DNA of 42,683 bases from Actinophytocola sp. (GTDB taxonomy: Bacteria > Actinomycetota > Actinomycetes > Mycobacteriales > Pseudonocardiaceae). Below the pieces are notes generated by a model that did no database searches, was not told the DNA's origin, and was given only the letters and a program-made list of their open reading frames with translations. Shown here in pieces: positions 7,991 to 16,082 of this stretch (positions are counted from its first letter, which is position 1; every line of letters begins with the position of its first letter). The translations under genes were made by a program, and so were the position numbers. The stretch lies in contig NZ_WHTD01000060.1 of NCBI RefSeq assembly GCF_009379765.1, positions 1 to 42,683 of the forward strand, in the 5' to 3' direction.

Positions 7991-8695
7991 TCACCGAGCT
8001 CCGGTCAGGATGTGCAGGCGGGTGGAGACGTTCCAGCCCCTTTTGGTTGCCGGGTCGTAGAGCGCGTCCATGCCGGCCAGGACTTTCTCGCGGGTGGTGC
8101 CCTCCGGCATCACCCACACCGAGTCCAGCTGGTATTCGTCGACGAGCTCGGCGATCTCATCGAGGTCGCGGTCCGGGTCGGTGACGACGAACTTGAACGC
8201 CGCGCGGCCCGTCTCGACCAGCGCTGTGAGCGCCATGGGCTTGATCCGAACGGAATAGGACATGCCTGAGTTCGCCAGCTTCGGGCTCACCACCCACAAA
8301 TCGACCAGGGATGCCAGTTCGGCGGTCGGCGTCATCGTCCCGTTGGTCTCGACCTGTATCCGCGCTGGCGCCACGCCGTGAGCGATGGCCGCCATGGCAG
8401 GCTGCTGCAGCATCGGTTCCCCACCAGTAAGCACCACCATGTCCACGGCACGTTCGCGCACCCACGACACCAACTTGGCTACGGGAACCCGCTCGCTGAC
8501 CTCGGTCGGGTTGTACTTGCTCCAGTCCCAGCTTTCCGGGGTGTCGCAGTAGCTGCACTTGAGGTTGCAGCGAGAGAACCGGACAAACGCGCAGCGCTGC
8601 CCGGTCCATGGCCCTTCGCCTTGGAACGACTCGAACTTCTCCGCGAGAATCGCGGAGCCCTCAACGAGTTCGGGGAGCACGGCCGGGGCGTTCAT
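7991..8695 (-). CDS. queE: 7-carboxy-7-deazaguanine synthase QueE
   Basis: A 234-residue radical SAM enzyme that turns 6-carboxytetrahydropterin into 7-carboxy-7-deazaguanine. It has the substrate loop SFQGEGPWTGQRCAFVRF, the iron-sulfur motif C43-x3-C47-x2-C50 (RCNLKCSYCDTPESWDW), LTGGEPMLQQ for SAM binding and QVETNGT. The start overlaps the stop of queD (ATGA at 8692-8695), showing translational coupling. A 214-base gap without a gene separates it from folE downstream. Confidence 0.92.
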   Translation of the reverse strand: MNAPAVLPELVEGSAILAEKFESFQGEGPWTGQRCAFVRFSRCNLKCSYCDTPESWDWSKYNPTEVSERVPVAKLVSWVRERAVDMVVLTGGEPMLQQPAMAAIAHGVAPARIQVETNGTMTPTAELASLVDLWVVSPKLANSGMSYSVRIKPMALTALVETGRAAFKFVVTDPDRDLDEIAELVDEYQLDSVWVMPEGTTREKVLAGMDALYDPATKRGWNVSTRLHILTGAR

Positions 8696-8935
8696 GCTGC
8701 CTCACCCCGTTCCCACAATCCGACCGTGGTCCCCGAGTCGACGCGTACGGATACGAGGCGACCGCGGATTCCTGGCTCGACATTTCCGACGAACCAGTCA
8801 GCCAGGTGAGCGACCAACGCGGGGCCAGCATCACGCAACCCCGCGGCGGCGCTGGGCGCGAGGAGGTGTTCGGAGAACGGTTTGAGGTCGCCGAAGTCGG
8901 TGATGACCGGTCGCCTGGACGAGTCACCACCGCAC
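8692..8935 (-). pseudogene. queD: QueD (6-carboxytetrahydropterin synthase), 5' end lost
   Basis: The frame ending at TGA 8692-8694 reads VITDFGDLKPFSEHLLAP, then ALVAHLADWFVGNVE and RLVSVRVDSGTTVGLWERGE. VTDFGDLK and the final V-V-E/D-T-x-xxxW strand are diagnostic of QueD. Upstream of VITDF the frame degenerates (GYGRPGCRHHHEPCGGD), and the N-terminal zinc histidines and catalytic Cys cannot be found. About half the enzyme is missing. The break faces a transposase remnant at 9031-9264, which probably caused the loss. Confidence 0.7.
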
Positions 8936-9030
8936 GGCTCGTGGTGGTGTCGGCAGCCGGGTCGGCCGTATCCGCGTCGCGCCGCGCAGGTCGTGGCCGT
9001 CGGGGGCGGCGTGGCCGACGGCGGCGATCG

Positions 9031-9264
9031 CGAGGCGGCTCGACCCGTCGATCATCGGCCACTGAGAATCGTGTTCACGGCGCTCGCCGTCAGCAGACTC
9101 GTCGAGGACCGCACCGGCTGGTCGATCAAGAAGTTCGTCCGCACCGCCGCTATCGCACCGTCCACATCCGCGCCGGACAGCACACCCTCACCGCCGAAGA
9201 CCCACTCCCACCCGACCTACACGACGCGCTCACGCAGATCCGCAGGCCAGACACTGCGCACTAA
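9031..9264 (+). pseudogene. IS1634-like transposase, C-terminal remnant
   Basis: Frame one reads ARPVDHRPLRIVFTALAVSR, then DRTGWSIKKFVRTA. After a frameshift near 9150 the next frame continues RRYRTVHIRAGQHTLTAEDP and DLHDALTQIRR to TAA 9262-9264. Together these resemble the end of IS1634/IS4-type transposases common in actinomycetes. The DDE core is absent. From 9265 to 9501 I see no gene. Confidence 0.6.
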
Positions 9265-9501
9265 ATTGATCAGAGTCGGGTCACACGTCGCGGTATGTCG
9301 GTGCCGCCAGACGATCGCACAACGTCCTGTCATGCCGACGAGCGCGCGTGTTTCGGTAAGTTGGTTTGGTCCCGGTTCGGCGTGGCGATCGGGCCAGGCG
9401 GGTGGATTCGGACGGCTTCGGGTTCCGCGGATGTGTTGCCGACCAGCACGAGGGATACCGCCCTCGGCAAGGTCGTCGAACCGCCGGCATCGTGTCCGCG
9501 G

Positions 9502-9813
9502 CTAACTTGCTCGCGGAGCAATCGCGTCGGCGGGTGGGGCCGTGAGCGCGCCAAGTGTGTCGGTGAGCTCGAGAACCGCGCCGGGGTGCACCGAGTAGCA
9601 AATCTGGGTGCCGCGCCGGCGTGTGGTGACCAGGCCGGCTTCGCGCAGCACCTTGAGGTGCTGGCTAATGGTGGGCTGCTTCAACCCGAACACGTCGCTG
9701 AAGTCACACGCGCAGGTCTCGGGCTCGGTCGCCAGTCGTCGCATGATGCCCAGCCGCACCGGGTGACCCAGTGCCCGCAGCATCCCGGCCCATCGCACCT
9801 CTGCGTTCTCCAT
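9502..9813 (-). CDS. ArsR/SmtB-family regulator
   Basis: A 103-residue winged-helix repressor: MLRALGHPVRLGIMRRL, then VFGLKQPTISQHLKVLREAG and TRRRGTQICYSV. C34 and C36 (ETCACDF) lie in the alpha-3 region where ArsR/CadC-type sensors bind soft metals or metalloids, so thiol-based metal sensing is possible. It is divergent from the MBL-fold gene with only 36 bases between starts, and that region holds the MBL promoter, so it very probably represses that gene. Confidence 0.85.
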   Translation of the reverse strand: MENAEVRWAGMLRALGHPVRLGIMRRLATEPETCACDFSDVFGLKQPTISQHLKVLREAGLVTTRRRGTQICYSVHPGAVLELTDTLGALTAPPADAIAPRAS

Positions 9814-9814
9814 G

Positions 9815-9844
9815 TTGACATCTTATTCGTGATCTGACTATATA
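9815..9844 (+). promoter_or_regulatory. promoter and likely ArsR operator, leaderless transcript
   Basis: TTGACA (9815-9820) and TATATA (9839-9844) with an 18-base spacer precede the GTG at 9850. Transcription would start about 6 bases after the -10 box, at or next to the GTG, so the mRNA should be leaderless. The AT-rich spacer overlaps the divergent arsR start and is a natural operator site. Confidence 0.6.
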
Positions 9845-9849
9845 GCCAA

Positions 9850-10689
9850 GTGACTAAGTTGCCCTCTGTGGCCGGTACCCGGCGTCCGATCTGCCGTACC
9901 TGTGGTGTGCAGTACGGGGCACCGCGCGCTGATTGCCCGATCTGCCTGGACGAGCGGCAGTACGTGGGTTGGGAAGGCCAGCAGTGGACCACGCTGGCCG
10001 AGTTGCGCGCCGGTGGCCATCGCGGTCGGGTCGAGGAAGAGGGGCCCGGTGTGCTCGGGGTCGGCGCGGTGCCGTCGGTGGCCGTCGGCCAGCGTGCGCT
10101 GTTGATCCGCTCGCCGTCCGGCAACGTGCTGTGGGATTGCGTGGGCTACCTCGATGACGATCTCGCCGCCGAGGTCGAGAAGCTGGGCGGGATCAGCGCG
10201 ATCGCCGTCAGCCATCCGCACTTCTACGGCGTGATGACCGAGTGGGGCCGGATCTTCGACGCTCCGGTGTACATCCACGCCGGGGACCGAGACTGGGTCG
10301 GACGACCCGATCCGCTGATCGAGTACTGGACGGGCGACACCCACCGGATCGCGCCCGGCATGACGCTGATCAACGCGGGCACGCACTTCGCCGGCGGCAC
10401 GGTGCAGCATTGGAGTGACGACCCCGAGAGCCGCGGTGCACTGTTCAGCGGCGACATCTTTATGGTGGTGATGGACCGGCGGTGGGTCAGCTTCATGTAC
10501 AGCATTCCCAACTTCATCCCCGAACGACCGCGCACCATCCGCCGCGCGCTCGCGTTGGTCGAACCGTTCGCGTTCGAACGCATCTATGGCGCGTTCTGGG
10601 GACGGGTGGTCACCAGCGACGGGGCGGCCGCGGTGCGCCGTTCCGCGGAACGGTACCTGCGCTTCGCACTCGAGGACGACGCGCAGTGA
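9850..10689 (+). CDS. MBL-fold-like hydrolase with N-terminal zinc ribbon
   Basis: A 279-residue protein. Residues about 15-35 hold two CxxC pairs (ICRTCG, DCPICLDE), a small zinc ribbon. The rest follows the metallo-beta-lactamase fold: LWDCVGYLDDDL, AIAVSHPHFYGVM, a later HFAGG and LFSGDIFMV. The usual HxHxDH is reduced to HPHFYG, so the metal site is atypical and the activity uncertain. GTG 9850 follows directly on a promoter. An ArsR regulator is divergent. Confidence 0.75.
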   Translation: MTKLPSVAGTRRPICRTCGVQYGAPRADCPICLDERQYVGWEGQQWTTLAELRAGGHRGRVEEEGPGVLGVGAVPSVAVGQRALLIRSPSGNVLWDCVGYLDDDLAAEVEKLGGISAIAVSHPHFYGVMTEWGRIFDAPVYIHAGDRDWVGRPDPLIEYWTGDTHRIAPGMTLINAGTHFAGGTVQHWSDDPESRGALFSGDIFMVVMDRRWVSFMYSIPNFIPERPRTIRRALALVEPFAFERIYGAFWGRVVTSDGAAAVRRSAERYLRFALEDDAQ

Positions 10690-10814
10690 TGCCATGGGCG
10701 CCGACTACCGCGTCCATGGCACTCGGGTGGAGAACGTCCACCAGTTCAACGCACTCTTCCGCCGATGTGCGGGCGCATTCGGATTGAGGGCTCAGACGGC
10801 GTTATCGTTGATCA

Positions 10815-11855
10815 ATGTCGCATGCTGTGGTTCTCGGTGGGACCGGACTGATCGGCCGCGCCGCCGCACACCGGATGCTGGCCGCCGGCTGGGACGTGAC
10901 CACCGTGGGCCGAGACCGGTCACGCATGCCCGATGATGTCGCGGCGGCGGGAGGCCGGTTCATCGCTGCGGACCGCACCGAACCCCACCAGCTCGCGGCA
11001 GCCCTGGGCGCGGGAGCCGACCTGCTGATCGACTGCCTGTGCTTCACCGCCGGACACGCCCGTAGCCTGCTGCCGCTGCTGGACGATGTCGGGTCCACAG
11101 TGATGATCTCCAGCAAGGCCGTGTACGTCGATGCGGCGGGAAACCACGTGAACTCGGCCGCCGCGCCGGACTTCGACGGCCCGGTCCGCGAATCGCAGCC
11201 GACCATGGCCCCGCGCGAGGACATCGACTACCGCAGTCGCGACGGCTACGGCGCCAACAAGGTCGCCGCCGAGCTGGTCCTGCTCGACAGCGGGCACGCA
11301 GTCACGGTCCTGCGGCCGTCCAAGGTTCACGGGGACGGGTCGACGAAGCCCGATGAATGGGTGTTCGTCAAACGCGCGCTCGATCGGCGCAAAGTCCTTG
11401 TCCTGGCCCGCGGCGGCCGCGGCGTTGATCACCCGAGTGCTGCGGCCAACATCGCTGCCCTGATCGAGATCGCCGCGAACAATCCCGGCCAGTGGGTCCT
11501 CAACAGCGCGGACCCGGACGCGCCAACCGCGCTGGAGATCTCGCGGACCGTTGCGGGATATCTCGGCCACCAGTGGGCGGAGGTGCTTCTCGACCAACGC
11601 GCCCCTGCCGAACTCGGCCTGCATCCCTGGGACCGCCTACCGGGTATCCGGCTGGACATGAGCGCGGCCCGGCAACTGCGCTACCAACCGGCCAGCGACT
11701 ACGCCACCACCGTGACCGCCGAACTGGACTGGCTGGTCTCAATCGCCGACCGCGGCCCTTCCCACACCGCCCAGCTACCGCCAGGGTTCGACCACGAATA
11801 TTTCGCGCCGATGCTGAACTACACCGCTGAGGACAACTACCTCGCCGAGCGGTAG
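10815..11855 (+). CDS. NAD-dependent epimerase/dehydratase family protein
   Basis: A 346-residue extended short-chain dehydrogenase. It has the nucleotide motif VVLGGTGLIGRAA (about residues 5-17), a Ser pair at 99-100 (VMISSKAVY) and the catalytic Y145-x3-K149 (GYGANKVAAE). DGSTKPDEWVFVKRAL and the C-terminal part resemble NAD-epimerases of the reductase type acting on sugars or small carbonyls. It stands alone, 125 bases after the MBL gene. I see no gene in that gap. Confidence 0.82.
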   Translation: MSHAVVLGGTGLIGRAAAHRMLAAGWDVTTVGRDRSRMPDDVAAAGGRFIAADRTEPHQLAAALGAGADLLIDCLCFTAGHARSLLPLLDDVGSTVMISSKAVYVDAAGNHVNSAAAPDFDGPVRESQPTMAPREDIDYRSRDGYGANKVAAELVLLDSGHAVTVLRPSKVHGDGSTKPDEWVFVKRALDRRKVLVLARGGRGVDHPSAAANIAALIEIAANNPGQWVLNSADPDAPTALEISRTVAGYLGHQWAEVLLDQRAPAELGLHPWDRLPGIRLDMSAARQLRYQPASDYATTVTAELDWLVSIADRGPSHTAQLPPGFDHEYFAPMLNYTAEDNYLAER

Positions 11856-11894
11856 CCAACGCACGCTCATGCCGCTTGTCAGGCTGTCGTTCGC

Positions 11895-12233
11895 TCAGTC
11901 GAACCGCTCCCATTCGTCGCGGTGTTGCTCGACGAGCCCAGCGGTAGTGTGCTCGGGCGGGGCGACGTAGAAGCCCGGCGACGACGTTGTCAGATCCACG
12001 AAGATCACGGCGTGGACGCCGTCGACATCTTGGTCGGTCGCTCGGCGCAGCGGCCGCTCCGTGGGGAACCGACGAGCGAAGACCCTGGCCTTCTTGCCGT
12101 TGACGGTCAACAGCCACCGCCGGTCGTCGGCCTTCAGACTGATCGTGTGGCGCGTCCGGCATGCCGCCTCGGCAGCTGCCAGGTAGGCACCGGTCTCGTT
12201 GAGCCGGTCATTACTGAGATGAGCGAAATCCAT
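11895..12233 (-). CDS. hypothetical protein, 112 residues
   Basis: An open frame with good codon bias: MDFAHLSNDRLNETGAYLAA, then TISLKADDRRWLLTVNGKKA and HAVIFVDLTTSSPGFYVAP. The AVIFVDL strand and the preceding basic residues hint at a small alpha/beta nucleic-acid or nuclease-like fold, but I cannot place it in a family. It is convergent with the epimerase gene. Confidence 0.55.
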   Translation of the reverse strand: MDFAHLSNDRLNETGAYLAAAEAACRTRHTISLKADDRRWLLTVNGKKARVFARRFPTERPLRRATDQDVDGVHAVIFVDLTTSSPGFYVAPPEHTTAGLVEQHRDEWERFD

Positions 12234-12392
12234 CCCTGCATCATCATGGCTCCAGCAGCCAAGCGATCAACGGACACGCTGGATCATGATCCCGGAGCAA
12301 CAGTCATCCGTCCGCACATGCCGCATGGCGCGCTCATGCGCGATAGGCGCCATCGTCCAGTTCGGCCCGCATCGGGTTCGCGCCGCTGATGG

Positions 12393-12550
12393 TCAGTCGC
12401 CAGCAGTGATCAGCGTCGGGCACGTGGCGCACGCCGGACAGCTGACCTGAACATCACCGTCGTACACGATTGCCCTGCACTCGCCGGCATGCAGCGAGTG
12501 GCTGGCTTGTGGACACGCTTGAGGTTGCCCGTTGACCGTTCGGCGGTCTT
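12393..12550 (-). pseudogene. cysteine-rich fragment
   Basis: A minus frame ending at TGA 12393-12395 reads NGQPQACPQASHSLHAGECR, then IVYDGDVQVSCPACATCPTL. The CPACATC pair suggests a zinc-binding end of a small protein, but the frame has no start and is closed upstream at about 12552, just before the MITE. The remaining 12234-12392 shows nothing I can name. Confidence 0.25.
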
Positions 12551-12573
12551 CCTCTCATTCCGACGAAGGTCGT

Positions 12574-12739
12574 CTAGTGTCGCGTGATCCTGTTCCTTTG
12601 CGTCCGCTGTGGATCCACGTGGTTCCTGGCTAGGCGGAGGAAAGTCGCTCGTACTGGATGTACTTGGGCTTTTCTCCAACGCAGCGAGGGGCCGCGTTGG
12701 CCGCAGCGGCGTAAAGGTTTCAGGGTCACGTGACACTAG
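12574..12739. mobile_element. MITE, 158 bp with CTAG flanks (copy 1)
   Basis: CTAG (12574-12577) and CTAG (12736-12739) flank a body at 12578-12735. Its ends are TGTCGCGTGATCCTG and, inverted, TGTCACGTGACCCTG (13 of 15 identical). The flanks fit an IS5-type YTAR target duplication. The body has no ORF for a transposase, so it needs one in trans. An inverted, near-identical copy occupies 42543-42683. The right terminus supplies the last codons and stop of the membrane-protein gene. Confidence 0.75.
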
Positions 12740-13442
12740 GCGCGGCTGCGGCGGTGTGGAGTTGGCGCAGGGAGACGATGTGCAGTGCGACTGCCAGGGG
12801 TACGGCGGCGGTCGGGACGAGCGCGAGTGGGAGCAGCCGCAGGGGTTCGGTGGACGGGGTGACGTCCAGTAGCCCGGAGGTGACCAGGGTGGCGATGCCT
12901 GCGGCCACGAGCAGGTCAAGGATGCCGAGGATGTTGAACCGGACCGCGGCGCGGTGGCCGGTGCCGCGGGCCAGCCGCCGGTAGACGATCGGTGCGGCGA
13001 TGCCGATCGCGATGTCACCGAGACCAGCGGGGACCGCGAAGACGGCCGGTAGGTGTCCGAGGGTCATCAGGATCAGGAACACCACTCCGATGACCCGCAG
13101 GGTGTGCGGCAACGCGAGCCGTGCGGGAGTGCCCGGGTCGGCCAGGATGCGCGCCACGACGGGAATTCGGGTGGCCAGCAGCGGCGCGACCAGCGCGCCG
13201 GCGACCGCGACGAAGAACCAGGGGTTTCCCCGGCCGGAGTACACCGCGGCGCCGGCAAGGTATCCGGTGGCCAGCAGCCAGCTACCCCACCCGGCGGCGA
13301 ACGCGACGGCCACGCCGGTGGCGCTGCGGCGGCCGAGCCCGGTGGCGACTGCTCCGCGGTACAGCACCACGCTGGTCACCGTCGGTATCCCGAGCGCAGC
13401 GGCCAGCAGCAACACCCAGACAGTTGTGGGCAGATCGTCCAC
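12726..13442 (-). CDS. polytopic membrane protein
   Basis: A 238-residue protein with about seven hydrophobic segments (VWVLLLAAALGIPTVTSVVL, GWGSWLLATGYLAGAAV, FFVAVAGALVAPLLAT, VIGVVFLILMTLGHLPAVF, LLVAAGIATLVTSGLL, LALVPTAAVPLAVALHIVSL). The GTG start at 13442 is the only one upstream of the first segment. No catalytic motif is seen. The stop and the final residues (PSVT) are encoded by the MITE terminus, so the original C-terminus was changed or cut. It lies with a methyltransferase on the same strand. Confidence 0.7.
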   Translation of the reverse strand: MDDLPTTVWVLLLAAALGIPTVTSVVLYRGAVATGLGRRSATGVAVAFAAGWGSWLLATGYLAGAAVYSGRGNPWFFVAVAGALVAPLLATRIPVVARILADPGTPARLALPHTLRVIGVVFLILMTLGHLPAVFAVPAGLGDIAIGIAAPIVYRRLARGTGHRAAVRFNILGILDLLVAAGIATLVTSGLLDVTPSTEPLRLLPLALVPTAAVPLAVALHIVSLRQLHTAAAAPSVT

Positions 13443-13486
13443 GGCAGACTCCTATTCAGTCCTCTTCGGACGGTGGCGAGGGTCGC

Positions 13487-14161
13487 TCAGACAGGTTTGG
13501 TGGTGGTGAGGTGGCGGGTCCAGGGTTTGATGTCGGTGAAGGTGGGTTCGGTGAACCCGAGTTCGCGAAGCGGTTCTGTGTAGTTGTGGATGTCGACGTC
13601 GGCCATCGGGTCGACGGTCTGGGGGTCGGCGGCGCCGTGGCGGGCGAGTCTGGCCAGGGCGCTGGTCAGGCGTGGGGTTAGGTGGCCGCTGGGGTGGAGG
13701 TCGGCGATGAGTAGGCGCCCGCCGGGGCGGAGCACGCGGTACATGTGGGCGAGCGCGGTGGTGCGGGCGTCGCGCGGGATGTGGTGCATGGCGAACGTGC
13801 AGGTGATCACGTCGATGCTGGCGTCGGGCTGCGGCATCGCCTGGCCGAGCGCCACCTGGAACTCGCAGGTGGCTGGCCGGCGACGGTGGGCGGTGGCGTA
13901 GGCGATCATCGGGGCGGAGGCATCCATGCCGAGGACGTGGCCGCGCGGTCCGACGATGCCGGCCAGTCGGCGCGCCAGGTGGCCGGGACCGCAGCCGATG
14001 TCCAGGACCCGGTCGCCAGGGCTCACGCCGGACGCGGCGGCCAGCTGTGCGTCGAGTGCGCGGCGGCGCCCGCCGAACACCACGGCCAGCATCAGGTTGT
14101 ACGGACGTGGGGTGAGCAGGATGCCGGGACTCTCGGGGTCGTGTTGATCGGTGTGGTTCAT
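13487..14161 (-). CDS. class I SAM-dependent methyltransferase
   Basis: A 224-residue protein with motif I VLDIGCGPGHLARRLAG, acidic loop MDASAPMI, motif II ITCTFAMHHIP and post-II YRVLRPGGRLLIADLHPSG, a UbiE-like layout. ATG 14161 is selected because AAGGAGAA lies just upstream; the longer open frame is not coding. Substrate unknown. The DUF2269-like membrane gene begins about 500 bases upstream on the same strand, with 28 bases between the two coding regions. Confidence 0.85.
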   Translation of the reverse strand: MNHTDQHDPESPGILLTPRPYNLMLAVVFGGRRRALDAQLAAASGVSPGDRVLDIGCGPGHLARRLAGIVGPRGHVLGMDASAPMIAYATAHRRRPATCEFQVALGQAMPQPDASIDVITCTFAMHHIPRDARTTALAHMYRVLRPGGRLLIADLHPSGHLTPRLTSALARLARHGAADPQTVDPMADVDIHNYTEPLRELGFTEPTFTDIKPWTRHLTTTKPV

Positions 14162-14189
14162 CTCGTGTTCTCCTTGGTGTGGCAGGGAT

Positions 14190-14666
14190 TCAGGTCGGGA
14201 CACGGGTTCGGCTCGGCTTGAGGACGCCGAGCGCGACGTTGACCACGAGCAGCGCGGTCGCAGCCGCCGGCACGACGGCGAGCGGCAGGCGCTCAGCGGT
14301 GGTGAAGGCGTTGCCGGCGACGGCATCCGCGGCTACCGCGGACAGTCGCGGGATGATCACCAGGAAGATCACGACGGTGAAGCCGGCCGTGCTCGCCAAC
14401 TTGACAGTGATCCACCAATGGCGGATCAGGCCCCAGCCGGACAGGGTGGCCTGGAGGACGCCGGTACCCAGCGCGATGACCGCGAGCGGCGCGGCAACCC
14501 ACACCTCCATCAGGTGAGCGGCCGGGTAGACGGTGCGGGGGTCGGTGCCGCGCACCCCCGACACACCCAGCGCGACCAGCACCAACGCGGTTCCGATCAG
14601 GCCCGCCGACGCGGCGATGTGCACGATCAGCAGCGGCCTTCGCCACCGGAGTCGTTCGACGGTCAT
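14190..14666 (-). CDS. DUF2269-like membrane protein
   Basis: A 158-residue protein with four hydrophobic segments (LLIVHIAASAGLIGTALVLV, LMEVWVAAPLAVIALGTGVL, LASTAGFTVVIFLVIIPRL, LAVVPAAATALLVVNVALGV). The layout, with an early His in helix 1 and WGLIRHWWITVKL between helices, is that of DUF2269 proteins. Function is unknown. It is divergent from the histidine kinase, so it may be a target of that two-component system. Confidence 0.7.
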   Translation of the reverse strand: MTVERLRWRRPLLIVHIAASAGLIGTALVLVALGVSGVRGTDPRTVYPAAHLMEVWVAAPLAVIALGTGVLQATLSGWGLIRHWWITVKLASTAGFTVVIFLVIIPRLSAVAADAVAGNAFTTAERLPLAVVPAAATALLVVNVALGVLKPSRTRVPT

Positions 14667-14855
14667 GACTGCCTCCGTAAGGGGGACCGGATGTCTCGAT
14701 GCTGCGCCGCCGGGCGGTGTGTTCGCGTCGGGCCGGTGACGGCATCCGCTACGTCGCGCGAGCCACCCGGCGGCCGCATCGCGTACGTCGCGGGACGTAG
14801 CCGGCTACGTCGGTCGTCGGACTCACCGCGGCCGCGGCGCGGCTACGATCGGCGC

Positions 14856-16082
14856 ATGGCCGGCATGATCACGCGGCTGCGCGTGCCGGTGCGCGTGCAG
14901 GATGTCCTGCTGGCTGGTTTCGTGACGCTGTTCCACGTCCGCGGCACTGACTTCGTGGTGCCGGACGACGGGATGGCCGCGCTGTCCGAGCCGTTCCAGC
15001 TGGGGTGGGTGCTGCTGGTCGCCGGTGGGCTGGTGCTGCTGGTCCGGCGGCGGTGGCCGGTGGCGGTGTTCGTCGCGGTCGTGGTCATCAGCGCGGCGTA
15101 CTACGTGTTGGGCTACCCGGACGGGCCGGGTTGGGTCGGGCTGTTCGTCGCCACCTACACGCTCACCGCGCGGGGCGAGGGGGAGTCGTCGCTGCGGCTG
15201 GTGGCCGTCGGTCTCGGTGGGCTGACGGTGGTGTGGCTGGCGACCGCGGACCTGGTGCCGCTGACCGGCGCGGGGTGGGTGTTCTTCCGGATCGGCGCGG
15301 CGGTCATGGCCGCGGCGCTCGGCGAGTCGGTCCGCGCCCGGCGCGAGCTCGCGGCGCGGGTTGTGGAGCGGGCACTGGAACGGGCCGAGCGCGCCGAGCA
15401 GACCAGGGAAGTCGAGGCGCGTGGCCGGGTCGACGCCGAGCGGCTGCGGATCGCCCGGGAGGTGCATGACACGGTCGCGCACGCGATCGCGATCATCAAT
15501 GTGCACGCCGGGGTCGGCGCGCACGTTCTCGACAAGCGACCGGAGCGTGCGCGGGAGTCCCTGGCCGCGATCGAGCAGACCAGCGCCCAGGCGCTGCACG
15601 AGCTCCGCGCGACGCTGCAGATGCTGCGTGCCGACACCGAGGCCGATCAGCGGGTCCCGGTCCCCGGCCTCGATCAACTCGACCAGCTTGTGCGGCTGGC
15701 GCGGGACGCCGGGCTGACCGTGACGGTCGAGGTGACGGGCCGAGGGGGCGGTCGGGAGCGGGAGGTGGCCGGAATGGTGGATCGCGCCGCATACGGCCTT
15801 GTGCAGGAGGCCATCACCAACGCGATCCGCCACGCCGGACCGGCCACCGTCACCATCACGCTCACCTACGAACCGGACGCCCTGGACATCGAGATCGTTG
15901 ACGACGGAGCCGGCTCACCGGGCGGCATCCTGCCCGACCGGGCCACCGGCGGCAGGGGCATTCTCGGCATGCGGGAGCGTTGCCACCTGCTCGGCGGCGA
16001 CTTCGCCGCCGGTCCGCGACCCGGCGGCGGTTTCCGCGTGCACGCGCGGTTGCCGGTAGCGCCCGACCCGGCGGTGCACTGA
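14856..16082 (+). CDS. sensor histidine kinase, NarL-partner type (HisKA_3)
   Basis: A 408-residue kinase. There are about four transmembrane segments in residues 15-155 and a short coiled linker (ELAARVVERALERAERAEQT). The dimerisation/phosphoacceptor helix has H204 in REVHDTVAHAIAIINVH, and the HATPase_c domain has VQEAITNAIRHA, VDDGAGS and GRGILGMRERCHLLGG. ATG 14856 fits the membrane start; the upstream frame is open but non-coding. The next gene overlaps its stop (TGATG), so the pair is coupled. The stimulus is unknown. Confidence 0.9.
   Translation: MAGMITRLRVPVRVQDVLLAGFVTLFHVRGTDFVVPDDGMAALSEPFQLGWVLLVAGGLVLLVRRRWPVAVFVAVVVISAAYYVLGYPDGPGWVGLFVATYTLTARGEGESSLRLVAVGLGGLTVVWLATADLVPLTGAGWVFFRIGAAVMAAALGESVRARRELAARVVERALERAERAEQTREVEARGRVDAERLRIAREVHDTVAHAIAIINVHAGVGAHVLDKRPERARESLAAIEQTSAQALHELRATLQMLRADTEADQRVPVPGLDQLDQLVRLARDAGLTVTVEVTGRGGGREREVAGMVDRAAYGLVQEAITNAIRHAGPATVTITLTYEPDALDIEIVDDGAGSPGGILPDRATGGRGILGMRERCHLLGGDFAAGPRPGGGFRVHARLPVAPDPAVH

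Noticed and set aside
4811..9395. Similarity of TTTGG(C/T)CCCGGTTCGGC at about 4813 and 9365 as IS ends
   Set aside because: The match is about 16 bases without further extension or flanking signal; chance in GC-rich DNA cannot be excluded.
14151..14855. Extension of the histidine kinase frame upstream of 14856
   Set aside because: The region codes for DUF2269 on the other strand, and the extra residues are low-complexity.
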